64,000 bases of DNA, from NCBI RefSeq assembly GCF_034421375.1, contig NZ_CP139779.1:1736001-1800000 (forward strand), given 5' to 3'. Of this stretch, positions 9,486 to 18,179 are shown piece after piece (position 1 is the stretch's first letter; every line of letters starts with the position of its first letter). The translations under genes and the position numbers were made by a program. A model generated the notes under the pieces. That model searched no databases and had not been told where the DNA came from. It worked only from the letters and a program-made list of their open reading frames with translations. The DNA comes from Microbacterium invictum. Its GTDB lineage: Bacteria > Actinomycetota > Actinomycetes > Actinomycetales > Microbacteriaceae.

Positions 9486-9802
9486 ACGCCGCTGCGCCCG
9501 TCGTGGTCCTCGGGTGGGAGCTTCTTGGCCAGCTCGATGTTCTCGCGGGTGAGCCGGTCGTTCTCCGCACGGAGTTCAGACAGGGTGCCGTTGGTCTGGC
9601 GCTCCACCTTCTCCAGCTTCTCGTTGGCCTTGCCCAGCCCGTAGAAGGTGGCAGCGGCAACGGTCACCAGCCCGAGCACCTGGACCAGAAGCGCGGTGAA
9701 GGTGGCAGTGGCGTCTGGGCGGAGAAGAAGAATCAGGGCCGTCCCGATGATGCCCAGCGCCGCCAGGGTCGAGAAGGTGACGAACATTACGGTGCGGTTC
9801 AC
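9482..9802 (-). CDS. Holin-like phage membrane protein
   Basis: 106 residues from a GTG that overlaps the stop of the preceding minor tail gene (GTGA, 9799-9802). Two predicted membrane spans (about residues 5-27 and 37-58) are followed by a charged coiled-coil tail (LEKVERQTNGTLSELRAEND). Size, topology and the position at the end of the late operon fit a holin, but no sequence family is recognised and no endolysin gene lies next to it. Confidence 0.55.
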   Translation of the reverse strand: MNRTVMFVTFSTLAALGIIGTALILLLRPDATATFTALLVQVLGLVTVAAATFYGLGKANEKLEKVERQTNGTLSELRAENDRLTRENIELAKKLPPEDHDGRSGV

Positions 9803-10638
9803 GATGCCTGCTTCCATTCGGTGCCGGTGTAGCTCGATACCTCGCCGGTCACCCAGGCGGTGCCAGACCAGACCAGGACCTCGCAGGGACGCCACTCGGT
9901 GCCGTTCCATACGTAGGCCCCGGAGAGGGTGCGAGCGTTGACTGTGGAGGACCACGGAGACCATCCACGGGTGTTGTGCGACCGGGCACGAACGTAGTGG
10001 ATCGTGCCGGGGCGGAGCTTCACGGCGGGGGAGACGCCAGAGGGGTTGGAGTAGCCGTTGGGGTTGCCGTTGGGCGGGGTGTCGTTCCAGACGACGTTGG
10101 TGAAGCCAGAGTCGGTTGCCCACTGCACATGGTCGTAGTCGATGCCTGCGCCTCGGTTGTCGCCTCGGGTGTAGCGGACGCCGAAGCTGGAGGGGCGGAT
10201 CGTGGACAGATCGACGTAGACCGTGTGCGGGGCGGCAGGGGTCTTCGGAATGCGGGGAGCATCCACCCAGGCGTCCCCAGAGCCACCGTCACCGACGTTT
10301 CCGTGGTTGGTGTCGATGTAGGCGTTCGACGGGAAGCCTGGGCGGTAGCCCTCGGAGTCGTGCCCGTGCCAGGTGGACCCAGCGCCGACGACGCGCGTGG
10401 CGGTGGTGGCTTCGTTCTGATTCAGGGTGAACGTGCCGTTGTAGTTCACGCCGCCGATGGATGCGCTCCAGTACTGCGTGGACCCTGACCATGCGAAGCC
10501 GTCAGAGCCGCGCTGGAGCACCACACGCCAGTCGAAGCGCGAGGTGTTGGCATCCCAGTCCTGGACGCCGGAGTACCACACGTCGATGCCGACGCGGTAG
10601 TCGGCACCGCCGTTGAGCTGTCCTTCTGAGTAGGCCAT
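9799..10638 (-). CDS. Minor tail protein, fibronectin-III-like with C-terminal WxGTxW repeats
   Basis: 279 residues. The N-terminal half (MAYSEGQLNGGADYRVGIDVWYSG) is beta-rich; about residues 150-240 look like a fibronectin type III domain (PGTIHYVRARSHNTRGWSPWSS). The C terminus holds three short repeats (YVWNGTEW, LVWSGTAW, SYTGTEW) of a kind seen in phage tips and wall-binding proteins. It is placed just before the holin-like gene. A role in receptor binding is inferred from position and composition. Confidence 0.65.
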   Translation of the reverse strand: MAYSEGQLNGGADYRVGIDVWYSGVQDWDANTSRFDWRVVLQRGSDGFAWSGSTQYWSASIGGVNYNGTFTLNQNEATTATRVVGAGSTWHGHDSEGYRPGFPSNAYIDTNHGNVGDGGSGDAWVDAPRIPKTPAAPHTVYVDLSTIRPSSFGVRYTRGDNRGAGIDYDHVQWATDSGFTNVVWNDTPPNGNPNGYSNPSGVSPAVKLRPGTIHYVRARSHNTRGWSPWSSTVNARTLSGAYVWNGTEWRPCEVLVWSGTAWVTGEVSSYTGTEWKQAS

Positions 10639-10641
10639 GGG

Positions 10642-10842
10642 TCATACCTGCTTGATCCAGACATCACCGACGTTGGGGGACGCGGGCGCGGTAGGGGAGA
10701 CGGTGATCTTCTTGGGGTTGTTCAGCATGATCTGGCCCACCATGTCGCGCGTCTGGTTCTCGATGGTGTCGATGGTGTTGGCCTGGACCGTGCCCGATAC
10801 CAGGGGCAGGCCAGCTGCTGCTGCGGTGTCTCCAATGGCCAT
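10642..10842 (-). CDS. Small tail-associated protein
   Basis: 66 residues (MAIGDTAAAAGLPLVSGTVQ...NVGDVWIKQV). It sits 3 bp before the next minor tail gene and 11 bp after the large tail protein, with AAGGAA upstream of the ATG. The NVGDVWIKQ ending resembles collar segments of tail-tip proteins. Function not known. Confidence 0.55.
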   Translation of the reverse strand: MAIGDTAAAAGLPLVSGTVQANTIDTIENQTRDMVGQIMLNNPKKITVSPTAPASPNVGDVWIKQV

Positions 10843-10853
10843 GATGCATTTCC

Positions 10854-13232
10854 TTACGTGAGGGAGTCGATGGTGCCGGGCAGGGCGTCGATGGTGCCCG
10901 ACAAGAGGTCGATGGCTCCAGGCGGGGTCTCCTGGAGGTTTGCGGATTCGATCTGCTGAATGCCGTCAGTGAGCTGCCAGCGGACGCTGGAGAGCTGCCC
11001 GATCTGCGCGTACGTTCCCGGCAGGTTGATGGCCACTTCCTGACCGGGCGTGATCGTGTAGTCCATGCCGGTCGTGACGGCCTGTGTGCGTCCACGGGTC
11101 TGGAGGGTGCGCAGGCGCGCTGCTGCGAGCCCTGGGCCGGGGTAGGGCCGCTTCAGCTCCAGGAGGTCCACATAGGGGCCTGTGCCCGCCGTGTCGTCCT
11201 TGGTCTGCTCGTCGCCGTTGAAGTCGCGCCAGGTGTACCGGACGATGACCCCGGTGGCGTACAGGCCGGAGTTGGTGGCGATGGTGTCGGTGCCGTTGAT
11301 GGTGTTAGACGGCTGCGCGACGAAGCGACCGGGCAGCGCGAACTCTGCGGGGTCGATGAGCCACCAGCGGCGCTGCTCGTCGCAGAAGAGACGGAAGCCC
11401 GCGGAGCCAACGATGGGTACTAGGAAGTCCCATGCCGTTTCAGCCGGGTCCCACGTCAACAGCTCGGGCGCACGGTCGATCAGGGCCACGCGGCGAGACG
11501 TAGACACATCGGCGGTGCCGGTCCACTCGTACAGGTATTCCGACGTATCTGGTTTGGAGCCCCAGAAGTATGCGGTGTTGTCCACGCCGGGGCGGGGGTC
11601 ATGCTCGACCAACTGGAACTTGCCCCAGGTGATCGTGCCCCCGGTGCCGCCGTGATAGAAGCGGATGAACGCCTCCGTTGCCCCTACCGGCACCGTGAAT
11701 GTCACACTCACGCGAGTACCCTGGGTCCCGTTGTTCGGGCCGGACTGAACCACGTTGGGGACCTGGGCGGAATGCCAGACCTGATAAGCGCCCGTGCCTA
11801 CCCGAGCGTGGATGACGATGGCGCGCGCCCGTCCATGCAGTCCAGGCTTTACGGCGTCCGGCTCGGCGGGTGCCTCACCAGTGATCGCCATACGGACGGA
11901 GCCTTCCGCGCTGACGGTATAGGTCTTCCCCGCCTGGAGTCCTTCCGCCATCGTCCCCGTAGCGCCGTTGAGACCGATGAAGCTGTCAGCGCTAGTCGGC
12001 GTGTGGAGGTGTACCCCGTAGTGCTCGACGCCGTCTACCGGGTTGGGGAAGTCGTTGTCCACCATCGTCTGGATACGTTCCTGGCTGTAACCACCGCCAG
12101 GGGTGCGCGTGAAGCGCGGGTCCTTGAAGAGATTGGTGGCGTCGGTGTAGGTCGTCACGTTAGCGTCGAGCGTTCCGGGCTGGAGAGCTGCGCCGGAGAT
12201 CACCTTGTTCAGGACGAAATTGCACACCGCGCGCAGGCTCGACTGGTGGGCGAAGGCTCCGATGTCCTGCGTGGTCTGTGCGTAGTTCTGGAGAATAGAT
12301 TCGTCGGTGGCGGCTTCGACGGTGATCTCTCGCCCGTCGTGGCTGACCTCTCGGCTGGTGATGGCCAGATCGAAGGTGCGCGTGTCGGAGGGATTCCACA
12401 CGGGAACAGGCGACAGGGCCTCACGTGTCTGCAGGATCGAGGTGGAGGCGTCGGCGGTGCCCGTCCACTCGTAGCGGGTCAGTGTGGCGTCGGTGGTTGC
12501 CCCGGAGAAGTAGGCCCCGCCCGGTGCCAGCTCGATGATGATGGCCGTCACATCCATGGTCGCGCCCACGGCACCCTGTCCCGAGGGAAGGGTGATGCTC
12601 ACGCCGCTGCTGCTGGTCGTGGCGGCGGTGAAGGTGGTGCCGCTGATGTCGATGGTGTTCACGCCTGCGGCAACGTCGAACGTGCCCAGCGTGGTCTGGC
12701 CGGTCGAAAGATTGTCGGTGGCCCGAGCGAATAGGGTGAGGCCGGTGAGGGCCACAGAGGCGCGCAGGACCATCTGCACGCGGATCTGCTCCCCGGCGCT
12801 GGGCATAATTGTGCCGACGCGGAAGGACAGTCGTGCTGCACCCGTGGCGCTGCGGGTCCAGCGAAGGGCGGTGTTGTGGGGCGCGCCCGTCATGTCGGTG
12901 CGCGTACTCAGCGTGCCGTTGGCGGTGCCCCAGTGCACGGAGCTGTTGGTGGTCCCGCGAGGGGTCCGGAAAAGGTTCGTGCGCTGCGTGACCCAGGGGG
13001 TATAGCCACCGGGTTGCATACTCCATGTGCCCTGCGAGCTGGCGGAGATCTGGAGGCGCTGACCTTCGTAGGGGTCGATGCCTTCGACCAGCTCAACGTC
13101 GGTGAGAGGAACGCTGACGCGGGCGAGACCGTACGGAGCTGCGTTGATGTTCAGCTCTGCCTCACCGTCCGAGACAGGGAGTTGGTCACCGCCGATGGTG
13201 GCGGAGGCGCGGGGGTTACGTTCAAAGGCCAC
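10854..13232 (-). CDS. Large minor tail protein with duplicated carbohydrate-binding-like modules
   Basis: 792 residues from a GTG. The N-terminal about 80 residues resemble a distal-tail/tip fold. Two jelly-roll-like modules follow, each introduced by a TNLF-type segment and each ending in a copy of YEWTGTADxSTS (seen as RYEWTGTADASTS and LYEWTGTADVSTS). The C-terminal part includes ITPGQEVAINLPGTYAQIGQLSSV, typical of actinophage tip proteins. It is probably the central tip or receptor-binding component. It overlaps the upstream tail gene by 11 bp. Confidence 0.7.
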   Translation of the reverse strand: MAFERNPRASATIGGDQLPVSDGEAELNINAAPYGLARVSVPLTDVELVEGIDPYEGQRLQISASSQGTWSMQPGGYTPWVTQRTNLFRTPRGTTNSSVHWGTANGTLSTRTDMTGAPHNTALRWTRSATGAARLSFRVGTIMPSAGEQIRVQMVLRASVALTGLTLFARATDNLSTGQTTLGTFDVAAGVNTIDISGTTFTAATTSSSGVSITLPSGQGAVGATMDVTAIIIELAPGGAYFSGATTDATLTRYEWTGTADASTSILQTREALSPVPVWNPSDTRTFDLAITSREVSHDGREITVEAATDESILQNYAQTTQDIGAFAHQSSLRAVCNFVLNKVISGAALQPGTLDANVTTYTDATNLFKDPRFTRTPGGGYSQERIQTMVDNDFPNPVDGVEHYGVHLHTPTSADSFIGLNGATGTMAEGLQAGKTYTVSAEGSVRMAITGEAPAEPDAVKPGLHGRARAIVIHARVGTGAYQVWHSAQVPNVVQSGPNNGTQGTRVSVTFTVPVGATEAFIRFYHGGTGGTITWGKFQLVEHDPRPGVDNTAYFWGSKPDTSEYLYEWTGTADVSTSRRVALIDRAPELLTWDPAETAWDFLVPIVGSAGFRLFCDEQRRWWLIDPAEFALPGRFVAQPSNTINGTDTIATNSGLYATGVIVRYTWRDFNGDEQTKDDTAGTGPYVDLLELKRPYPGPGLAAARLRTLQTRGRTQAVTTGMDYTITPGQEVAINLPGTYAQIGQLSSVRWQLTDGIQQIESANLQETPPGAIDLLSGTIDALPGTIDSLT

Positions 13233-13587
13233 TGGTGACCTCCTGGAATCCCACCTCGACGTACCACAGGCCCACCGTGGCGTCCTGGATGAGGCGTACG
13301 GACCCTTCCAGGGCGTAGGTCATCGACACCTCGGCCAGCTCAGAGGAGATGTAGGTGAAGGAGGCGGGCTGCTTGTGGAGCGCTACAGCGGCGTGTGCTG
13401 CTGCGCGGTTCTGGTACACCAGGCGGAGCGTCCCCGAGCGGGGGCGAGGAGGGACGTAGACCGTGCCCAGGGAGCCGTCCAGAAGGTCGTAGGTGACGTT
13501 GCGGGAGGCAAGCTCGGCGGAATAGTCGATGACGTTCAGCGGCTCCGTCATGCCGCCGCCGTTGTTGGCTGTGATCGTGTGGGCCAT
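13222..13587 (-). CDS. Tail protein downstream of the tape measure gene
   Basis: 121 residues (LNVIDYSAELASRNVTYDLLDGS, RPRSGTLRLVYQNRAAAHAAV). Position straight after the tape measure gene and its beta-rich content suggest a distal-tail or tip component. Begins 1 bp after the tape measure stop. No family name can be given from sequence reading alone. Confidence 0.6.
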   Translation of the reverse strand: MAHTITANNGGGMTEPLNVIDYSAELASRNVTYDLLDGSLGTVYVPPRPRSGTLRLVYQNRAAAHAAVALHKQPASFTYISSELAEVSMTYALEGSVRLIQDATVGLWYVEVGFQEVTSGL

Positions 13588-13588
13588 G

Positions 13589-14779
13589 TCACACCACCTG
13601 ATTCACGCGGGCGTTGACACGTCCGGTCTTGGGGTTGGGCTCCCACCGACGCCAGGCGGAATCGTCCACGTTGACCTTGATGGTCGTGGTCTTGACGGTC
13701 GGTACGTTGCCGTCCAGATCGCCCTTGAAGTTGGAGATGTCCGTCGTCGCCTGGCCGGTCTCGGCGTCAATGAGGACCTTCTGGCCGGTCGGCAGGGTGT
13801 AGAGCCGGTTGCCGAACTCATCGACTTCTTCCGTGGCCGTGCCCGCGTCGCGGATGGCGTCCATGAGGAAGGCGGTGGTGGCGTCGTGGGCTGCGGTGGC
13901 GCGGGTGGCTGCGCTGTCCTCGGCGTCAGCCAGGTTGTAGAAGGTGTCCGTCAGCTCCGCGTACTTGGTCTCAACGCCGTCGATCTTGATCGACTGGTTT
14001 TCGAGCGAGTCTCCAGACTCCTTGATGGCGTCGATCTCTTCTTGGCGCTTGTCGTTGGTCTCATCGATGATCGAGTTCACGGCGGTCTGGTCACCGGCCA
14101 TGGCGCGGATCACGTCCGAGACATCGACGTTCAGGTCCTTCGAGATCTGAAGGGCTTGGTTGTACTTGTCCACGTCGCCCGTGATCTGCCCGATGCCCTT
14201 CTGGATGAAGTCGGCAGACAGGTAGCGGTTGCCGCTTTCGAGCATGTCGTCGTACATGGAGGCGGTGATCTCCTCCATCTCTTCGGCATCCTGACGCCAG
14301 CGCTCCAGGAGCATTCCGAGACCGGCAGCGGCGGCGATACCAGCGACAGCACCGGCAGGGCCAAAGCCTGCAAAGGCGTTTGCGGCCAGCTCCTGGAAGG
14401 CGTCCCCGATGTCCTCGGCGGACCCGGTGAAGGATGCAGCGGCCTCCTTGGCGGTGGACTCGGCTTCGGTGCCGATCTCCTTGGCTCCGTCAGCGGCTCG
14501 CTCGAAGCCCTTCTTGGCGTCGTCGCCTGCGTCCTTCGCTGCCCAGCCCAGCTTGTCGAGACTCTTCCGGGTGGTGTCGAGTTCGTCGTCCAGCTCCTCG
14601 GTGGCGTCCTGTGCGCGCTCGATCTGGCGTTCCAGGTCACGACCGGCATCGGTCTCGCCCAGCTTCTCGAAGGCCTCGTGAGCGTCCTCGACGGGATCGA
14701 TCAGACCGTTCTGGATGCTCTTCTCCACGCCACCCGTATCGACGGCGATGGGAATCTCGATGGCTCCACTGCGTGCCAT
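13589..14779 (-). CDS. Tail tape measure protein (short)
   Basis: 396 residues from the ATG encoding MARSGAIEIPIAVDTGG; upstream open frame is not used because the preceding gene ends at 14781. Long helical and coiled-coil stretches (AFEKLGETDAGRDLERQIERAQ) are followed by a hydrophobic core (GPAGAVAGIAAAAGLGMLLER) and a helical tail, the usual tape-measure form. Assuming about 0.15 nm per residue, the tail would be near 60 nm, short for a siphovirus. Confidence 0.8.
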   Translation of the reverse strand: MARSGAIEIPIAVDTGGVEKSIQNGLIDPVEDAHEAFEKLGETDAGRDLERQIERAQDATEELDDELDTTRKSLDKLGWAAKDAGDDAKKGFERAADGAKEIGTEAESTAKEAAASFTGSAEDIGDAFQELAANAFAGFGPAGAVAGIAAAAGLGMLLERWRQDAEEMEEITASMYDDMLESGNRYLSADFIQKGIGQITGDVDKYNQALQISKDLNVDVSDVIRAMAGDQTAVNSIIDETNDKRQEEIDAIKESGDSLENQSIKIDGVETKYAELTDTFYNLADAEDSAATRATAAHDATTAFLMDAIRDAGTATEEVDEFGNRLYTLPTGQKVLIDAETGQATTDISNFKGDLDGNVPTVKTTTIKVNVDDSAWRRWEPNPKTGRVNARVNQVV

Positions 14780-14780
14780 G

Positions 14781-15284
14781 TCAGACCCCCTTCTCGATCT
14801 GCCCGTGAATAGTGCGTCGTGCCGTCTGGACCCACAGCGATGCAAAGCGTGGGATGGAGTCGCGGGCGGCGGGGTAGGCCACTCGACCGTTGCGGTACTG
14901 GGGACCGAAGGCAGGACCCAGACGGCGGGTGTACTGCTTGCCCTTGCGGCTGCGGACCCGGATGACCTTGCCTGCGCCGCCACCGAACTCCAGGGCTCCG
15001 GTGATGCGGTCGGCAGAGCGGCCACCCTTAAAGGTGAGACCACCAGCTCGGAGCGTGACGTTCCGGCTGCTCACCCCGACGCTGGCCGTCGAGACCAGGC
15101 CCTCCTGCTGCATCTTCGTCAGCGCTCGGCCTGCGGTCTCCTGCTTCCAGATCGGGTTGGCTGCGCTCTTGGTGGCAGCGTTGATCTGCTTGCGGGTCTC
15201 CGGACCAACAGCCCGGAGAGAACGCGCCAGCGTCTGGAGTGGGCTGTCGATCAGGAGCGAGATGGAACCTGCGCCCCTGGCCAT
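14781..15284 (-). CDS. Phage tail assembly/completion-like protein
   Basis: 167 residues (MARGAGSISLLIDSPLQTLARSL...). Basic, with ITGALEFGGGAGKVIRVRSRKGKQYTRRLGPAF and a C-terminal helix. It lies between the major tail protein and tape measure genes, where tail assembly chaperones are usually found; I see no slippery-site frameshift arrangement. The content is closer to HK97 gp10-like neck/tail completion proteins. Start chosen at 15284, 2 bp after the preceding stop. Confidence 0.5.
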   Translation of the reverse strand: MARGAGSISLLIDSPLQTLARSLRAVGPETRKQINAATKSAANPIWKQETAGRALTKMQQEGLVSTASVGVSSRNVTLRAGGLTFKGGRSADRITGALEFGGGAGKVIRVRSRKGKQYTRRLGPAFGPQYRNGRVAYPAARDSIPRFASLWVQTARRTIHGQIEKGV

Positions 15285-15286
15285 GA

Positions 15287-15691
15287 TCAGCTCGCGGCAA
15301 AGGTCGGCTGACCGACGATCTGGAGAGTGACGGAAGCCTCGTGCACGGTGTTGTTGCCGCCACCGACCTGGGCTGCTTCGCAGATGGCGGTGAAGGTCAC
15401 GACCTTGCCACCGGCTGCAGGGGTGTACTTGAAGACCTTGGAGGTGCCGTGCCACGCGATGAGCTGCTGAGACAGCGAGTTCGTGGTGGCCCAGTCCTGC
15501 TTGAAGGTGATCTGTGCAGCCCACATGGCGGAGCCGACGAAGGAGACGACACCGCCGCCGATGTCGGTCACCTGAGCCTTCGGGGTGTTCGGCACGAGAG
15601 CGCACGATGTCACCGAAGTGGTGTACTCGTCCGTTCCGATTTCGAGCTTGCCGGTAGTACCGAAGTACGCGGCGTTGGCGATGAGTGGCAT
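15287..15691 (-). CDS. Major tail protein
   Basis: 134 residues, beta-rich (GTTGKLEIGTDEYTTSVTSC, VHEASVTLQIVGQPTF), in the right place between head-tail joining genes and the tape measure. It is shorter than most major tail proteins (about 150-250), consistent with the compact genome. Named from context and general composition. Confidence 0.65.
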   Translation of the reverse strand: MPLIANAAYFGTTGKLEIGTDEYTTSVTSCALVPNTPKAQVTDIGGGVVSFVGSAMWAAQITFKQDWATTNSLSQQLIAWHGTSKVFKYTPAAGGKVVTFTAICEAAQVGGGNNTVHEASVTLQIVGQPTFAAS

Positions 15692-15694
15692 GGC

Positions 15695-16093
15695 TTACTC
15701 CTGGATGGTGAGGGTCGTGATGGCCACGACGGTGAGGGCGTAGAAGGATTCCCCAGCTCCTGTGCGTCCGCGCTCGGCGGTGGTCCACAGGAGCTGGGGG
15801 TGGGTGTCCAGGACCTCGATGAGGTGGGGCAATTCGGCGTTGAGCTTGGGCAGCGTCTTGGCGGCATCGGTGCCGGGGACCGACAGTCCCAGAAGGAACT
15901 CGACGCCTAGCGCGTGGCGCGGCATCGTCTGGCCATCGACGGAGGTGGTGACGTTGCCCTGGCTGTACGTCAAGATGGTTCGGCTCGGCGTGCCGTTGAA
16001 CTTCTCGGCGTCCAGCACCTGCCACTGCTCGGGCACGTTCTCGGTCAGGTAGGTGGCCAGATCCTGGCTGACGGTGGCGAACTCAAAAGACAT
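15695..16093 (-). CDS. Tail terminator or neck protein
   Basis: 132 residues from the ATG for MSFEFATVSQDLATYLTENV; an in-frame ATG three codons earlier is also possible. The N-terminal helix with VPEQWQVL and the later beta strands resemble tail-terminator (gpU-like) proteins. The start overlaps the end of the preceding head-tail gene by 11 bp. Function inferred mainly from gene order. Confidence 0.55.
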   Translation of the reverse strand: MSFEFATVSQDLATYLTENVPEQWQVLDAEKFNGTPSRTILTYSQGNVTTSVDGQTMPRHALGVEFLLGLSVPGTDAAKTLPKLNAELPHLIEVLDTHPQLLWTTAERGRTGAGESFYALTVVAITTLTIQE

Positions 16094-16457
16094 TGGGGAC
16101 ACCGCCTGTCGGACGGATGATCTGACGAACGGTCTTGTCGAGAGGGCGCGGCGTGAAGCTGAAGCCCTCGGTGCCGACGTTGCCGTTCTCGTCAGCGCGG
16201 CCTGCGTTCCACAGGCGCTGTGCCTGGAGGAGCTGGGCGTACACCAGCCGGTCAGCGGGCTTGGTGAAGTCGGGCTTGTCTGCCGGGTAGGTAGTGATCA
16301 CGTCGAAGGCGGTGACGGGGGCGTAGGCAACGATCTGTTCCCGAGCCGTGCTGAGGATCAGCCCGCACGTCTCTTCGTTGTCCACTGGCGCGTCAGGCCA
16401 CGCCGCGAGGAGACGGTCTGTCTCCCCGGACGTGGTGACGGAGTACCAGTTGGTCAT
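16083..16457 (-). CDS. Head-tail connector protein
   Basis: 124 residues. Helical N-terminal half (LVYAQLLQAQRLWNAGRADENG) and an extended C terminus (RPLDKTVRQIIRPTGG) typical of the small connector encoded just after the capsid gene in HK97-like phages. Its order relative to capsid and tail genes supports the call; no signature motif is available. Confidence 0.6.
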   Translation of the reverse strand: MTNWYSVTTSGETDRLLAAWPDAPVDNEETCGLILSTAREQIVAYAPVTAFDVITTYPADKPDFTKPADRLVYAQLLQAQRLWNAGRADENGNVGTEGFSFTPRPLDKTVRQIIRPTGGVPNVF

Positions 16458-16475
16458 TGCCTTCGCCCCCGGCGC

Positions 16476-18179
16476 TCAGACAGTGCCGACCAGGATGGTG
16501 GCCTCAGGGCGAACCACGAAGGTCTCCAGGAAGCCGACCGTGGCCCGGTCAACGCCGAACTTGGCGACGTTGAGAGCGTCGATCTGGATGGGCGTGGTGC
16601 CCAGCTCACGGAATTCGATGGCGTTCTTGGAGCCAGCGAAGACCTGGGGAGCGGTGGCCGACAGGCCGGCGAAGACCGACTGAGGAGCCTTGCGCACCTG
16701 GACCTTGCCGTTCTCGACGTTGGCCTGTCCGGTGCCTGCGGTGACGCCCAGCGAGACGAACTCCGGCAGGAGGTCCTTGGGCGTGAACAGAAGCTGCTGC
16801 CACAGGACCGGGTTGACGATGGCCCATGCCGGGTCGTCGTCGGCGTCGGAGATGGCCTCGATGGCCTGGATGAGCATGACGATGCCCGCCGCGTACTGCG
16901 AGTTGGCCGGGATGCCAGCGGGCAGGGTCTGCGGTGCGACACGACGCGAGAGCGCCGCGCCCGTGTCACGGGAAGCGACACGGAACATGGTGGCCAGGGC
17001 CTCCATGTCGGTGACCTTGGCGTAGCTGTTGGCCACGCCCTTCCAGAAGGACTCCATGACCTCGGCACCACCGGAGAGGTACTGCCACTCAGCGGCCACG
17101 TCAGCGGCGTAGCCGAAGCTGTCACGGGTGGACTCACGGCGGGCAGTGGTGGCGGAGCCGGTGGGAAGCTCGACCTTCTCACCCGTGCGCTTCTGGACCA
17201 GAGCGTCGGTGCCCTCCAGGCGGAAGCCCGCGCGGCCACCCAGGTCGATAGGACCGAACGTGTGGTTGTTCAGGGGCAGGTACTTGCGCACGTACTCCTT
17301 GCCCTGCCACAGCTTGCCCACCCAGTTGGGCTGAATGACGCCCGCGACAGGCAGAGCGCCAGCGCCGGTCGTCTTGATGTCAGCGAGAGCGAAGAGGGCC
17401 TTCTCGTTGTCCTCGACCTGGACGCCCGCCTTGACAGCGGCCATGGTCGAGAAGACAGCGTTGAGGTCCACGTCCTCGGTCTTCGCGGAAGTCGTGGCGG
17501 GAACCACGAGAGGTGCGGGGGTCTGGCCCGCGGCGGATGCGGTCATGGTCTCCTCCTCGGAGTCCTTTGGGGTTTCCTCGTCCGCGGGCGCGGAGTCGGT
17601 GGTCTCGGTGACGACGACGGTCGTGACGGTCTCGGTGCCGTCCTCGATGGCGGTGGTGGTGCTGTCCTCGACGCGCTGCCACGTCACGCCGTTCTCGTCG
17701 GTGAAGCGGTGCTCGTCGTGGCTGGTGATGGTCTCGCCGGGTGCCAGCGAGAAGAGGGCAGCGGACTCGAATGCGCCTTCGGTGCAGACCGCTGCGCCCG
17801 TCAGGCGGGAGCGGACGGCATTGGCTCCGTTGCGGACCAGGGAGCCCAGCTCGGCGGAGAGCTTCCGCTTCGATGGGTTGGCGAGGTAGGCGTCGCCCTC
17901 GTCGGTGTTGAAGATGGAGAACTCTGCGACCACGCCCGCGTCGGTGACCTCCAGCGAGGTGGCTCGACCGATGGGGTTGAAGCGGTCGTGCTCATCGTTG
18001 AGGGTGACGGCTGAGGGGTCGCGGGGGAGTGTCACGGACTCGGCGGAGAACATCACCGGCTCGGTCTTCGACAGGCTCGGGCGGCTCAGCTCTCCGAAGG
18101 GCAGAAGCAGACCGCGCACGGTGCGGGTGTCCTCCACGCGGGAGAACAGCCCCACCTCGGTCGTGATGTCAGTGGTCAT
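16476..18179 (-). CDS. Fused prohead protease and major capsid protein
   Basis: 567 residues. Residues about 1-165 look like an HK97-family prohead serine protease: GLLLPFGELS, then the His block LNDEHDRFNPIGR and the Ser block RKLSAELGSLV. Residues about 170-210 form a Thr/Glu-rich acidic linker that could act as a scaffold. The rest is an HK97-fold capsid protein (GFRLEGTDALVQKR, VNPVLWQQLLFTPKDLL, FLETFVVRPEATILVGTV). A strong internal ribosome binding site (GAGGAGGAGACC) stands before Met212, so a separate capsid chain of 356 residues (16476-17546) may also be made. The start overlaps the portal stop (ATGA). Confidence 0.82.
   Translation of the reverse strand: MTTDITTEVGLFSRVEDTRTVRGLLLPFGELSRPSLSKTEPVMFSAESVTLPRDPSAVTLNDEHDRFNPIGRATSLEVTDAGVVAEFSIFNTDEGDAYLANPSKRKLSAELGSLVRNGANAVRSRLTGAAVCTEGAFESAALFSLAPGETITSHDEHRFTDENGVTWQRVEDSTTTAIEDGTETVTTVVVTETTDSAPADEETPKDSEEETMTASAAGQTPAPLVVPATTSAKTEDVDLNAVFSTMAAVKAGVQVEDNEKALFALADIKTTGAGALPVAGVIQPNWVGKLWQGKEYVRKYLPLNNHTFGPIDLGGRAGFRLEGTDALVQKRTGEKVELPTGSATTARRESTRDSFGYAADVAAEWQYLSGGAEVMESFWKGVANSYAKVTDMEALATMFRVASRDTGAALSRRVAPQTLPAGIPANSQYAAGIVMLIQAIEAISDADDDPAWAIVNPVLWQQLLFTPKDLLPEFVSLGVTAGTGQANVENGKVQVRKAPQSVFAGLSATAPQVFAGSKNAIEFRELGTTPIQIDALNVAKFGVDRATVGFLETFVVRPEATILVGTV
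17546..17565 (-). promoter_or_regulatory. Internal ribosome binding site in the capsid gene
   Basis: On the coding strand GAGGAGGAGACC directly precedes ATG (17546-17544) at codon 212, between the protease-like and capsid-like domains. It is stronger than most start sites in this operon. Confidence 0.55.

Noticed and set aside
14781..16025. 414-codon minus-strand frame as a single long tail protein
   Set aside because: It would overlap the major tail and terminator genes in another frame; only the last 167 codons from the ATG at 15284 are protein-like.
16053..18014. 653-codon plus-strand frame in the prophage
   Set aside because: Shadow of the capsid fusion; Gly/Val/Arg-rich and without domains.
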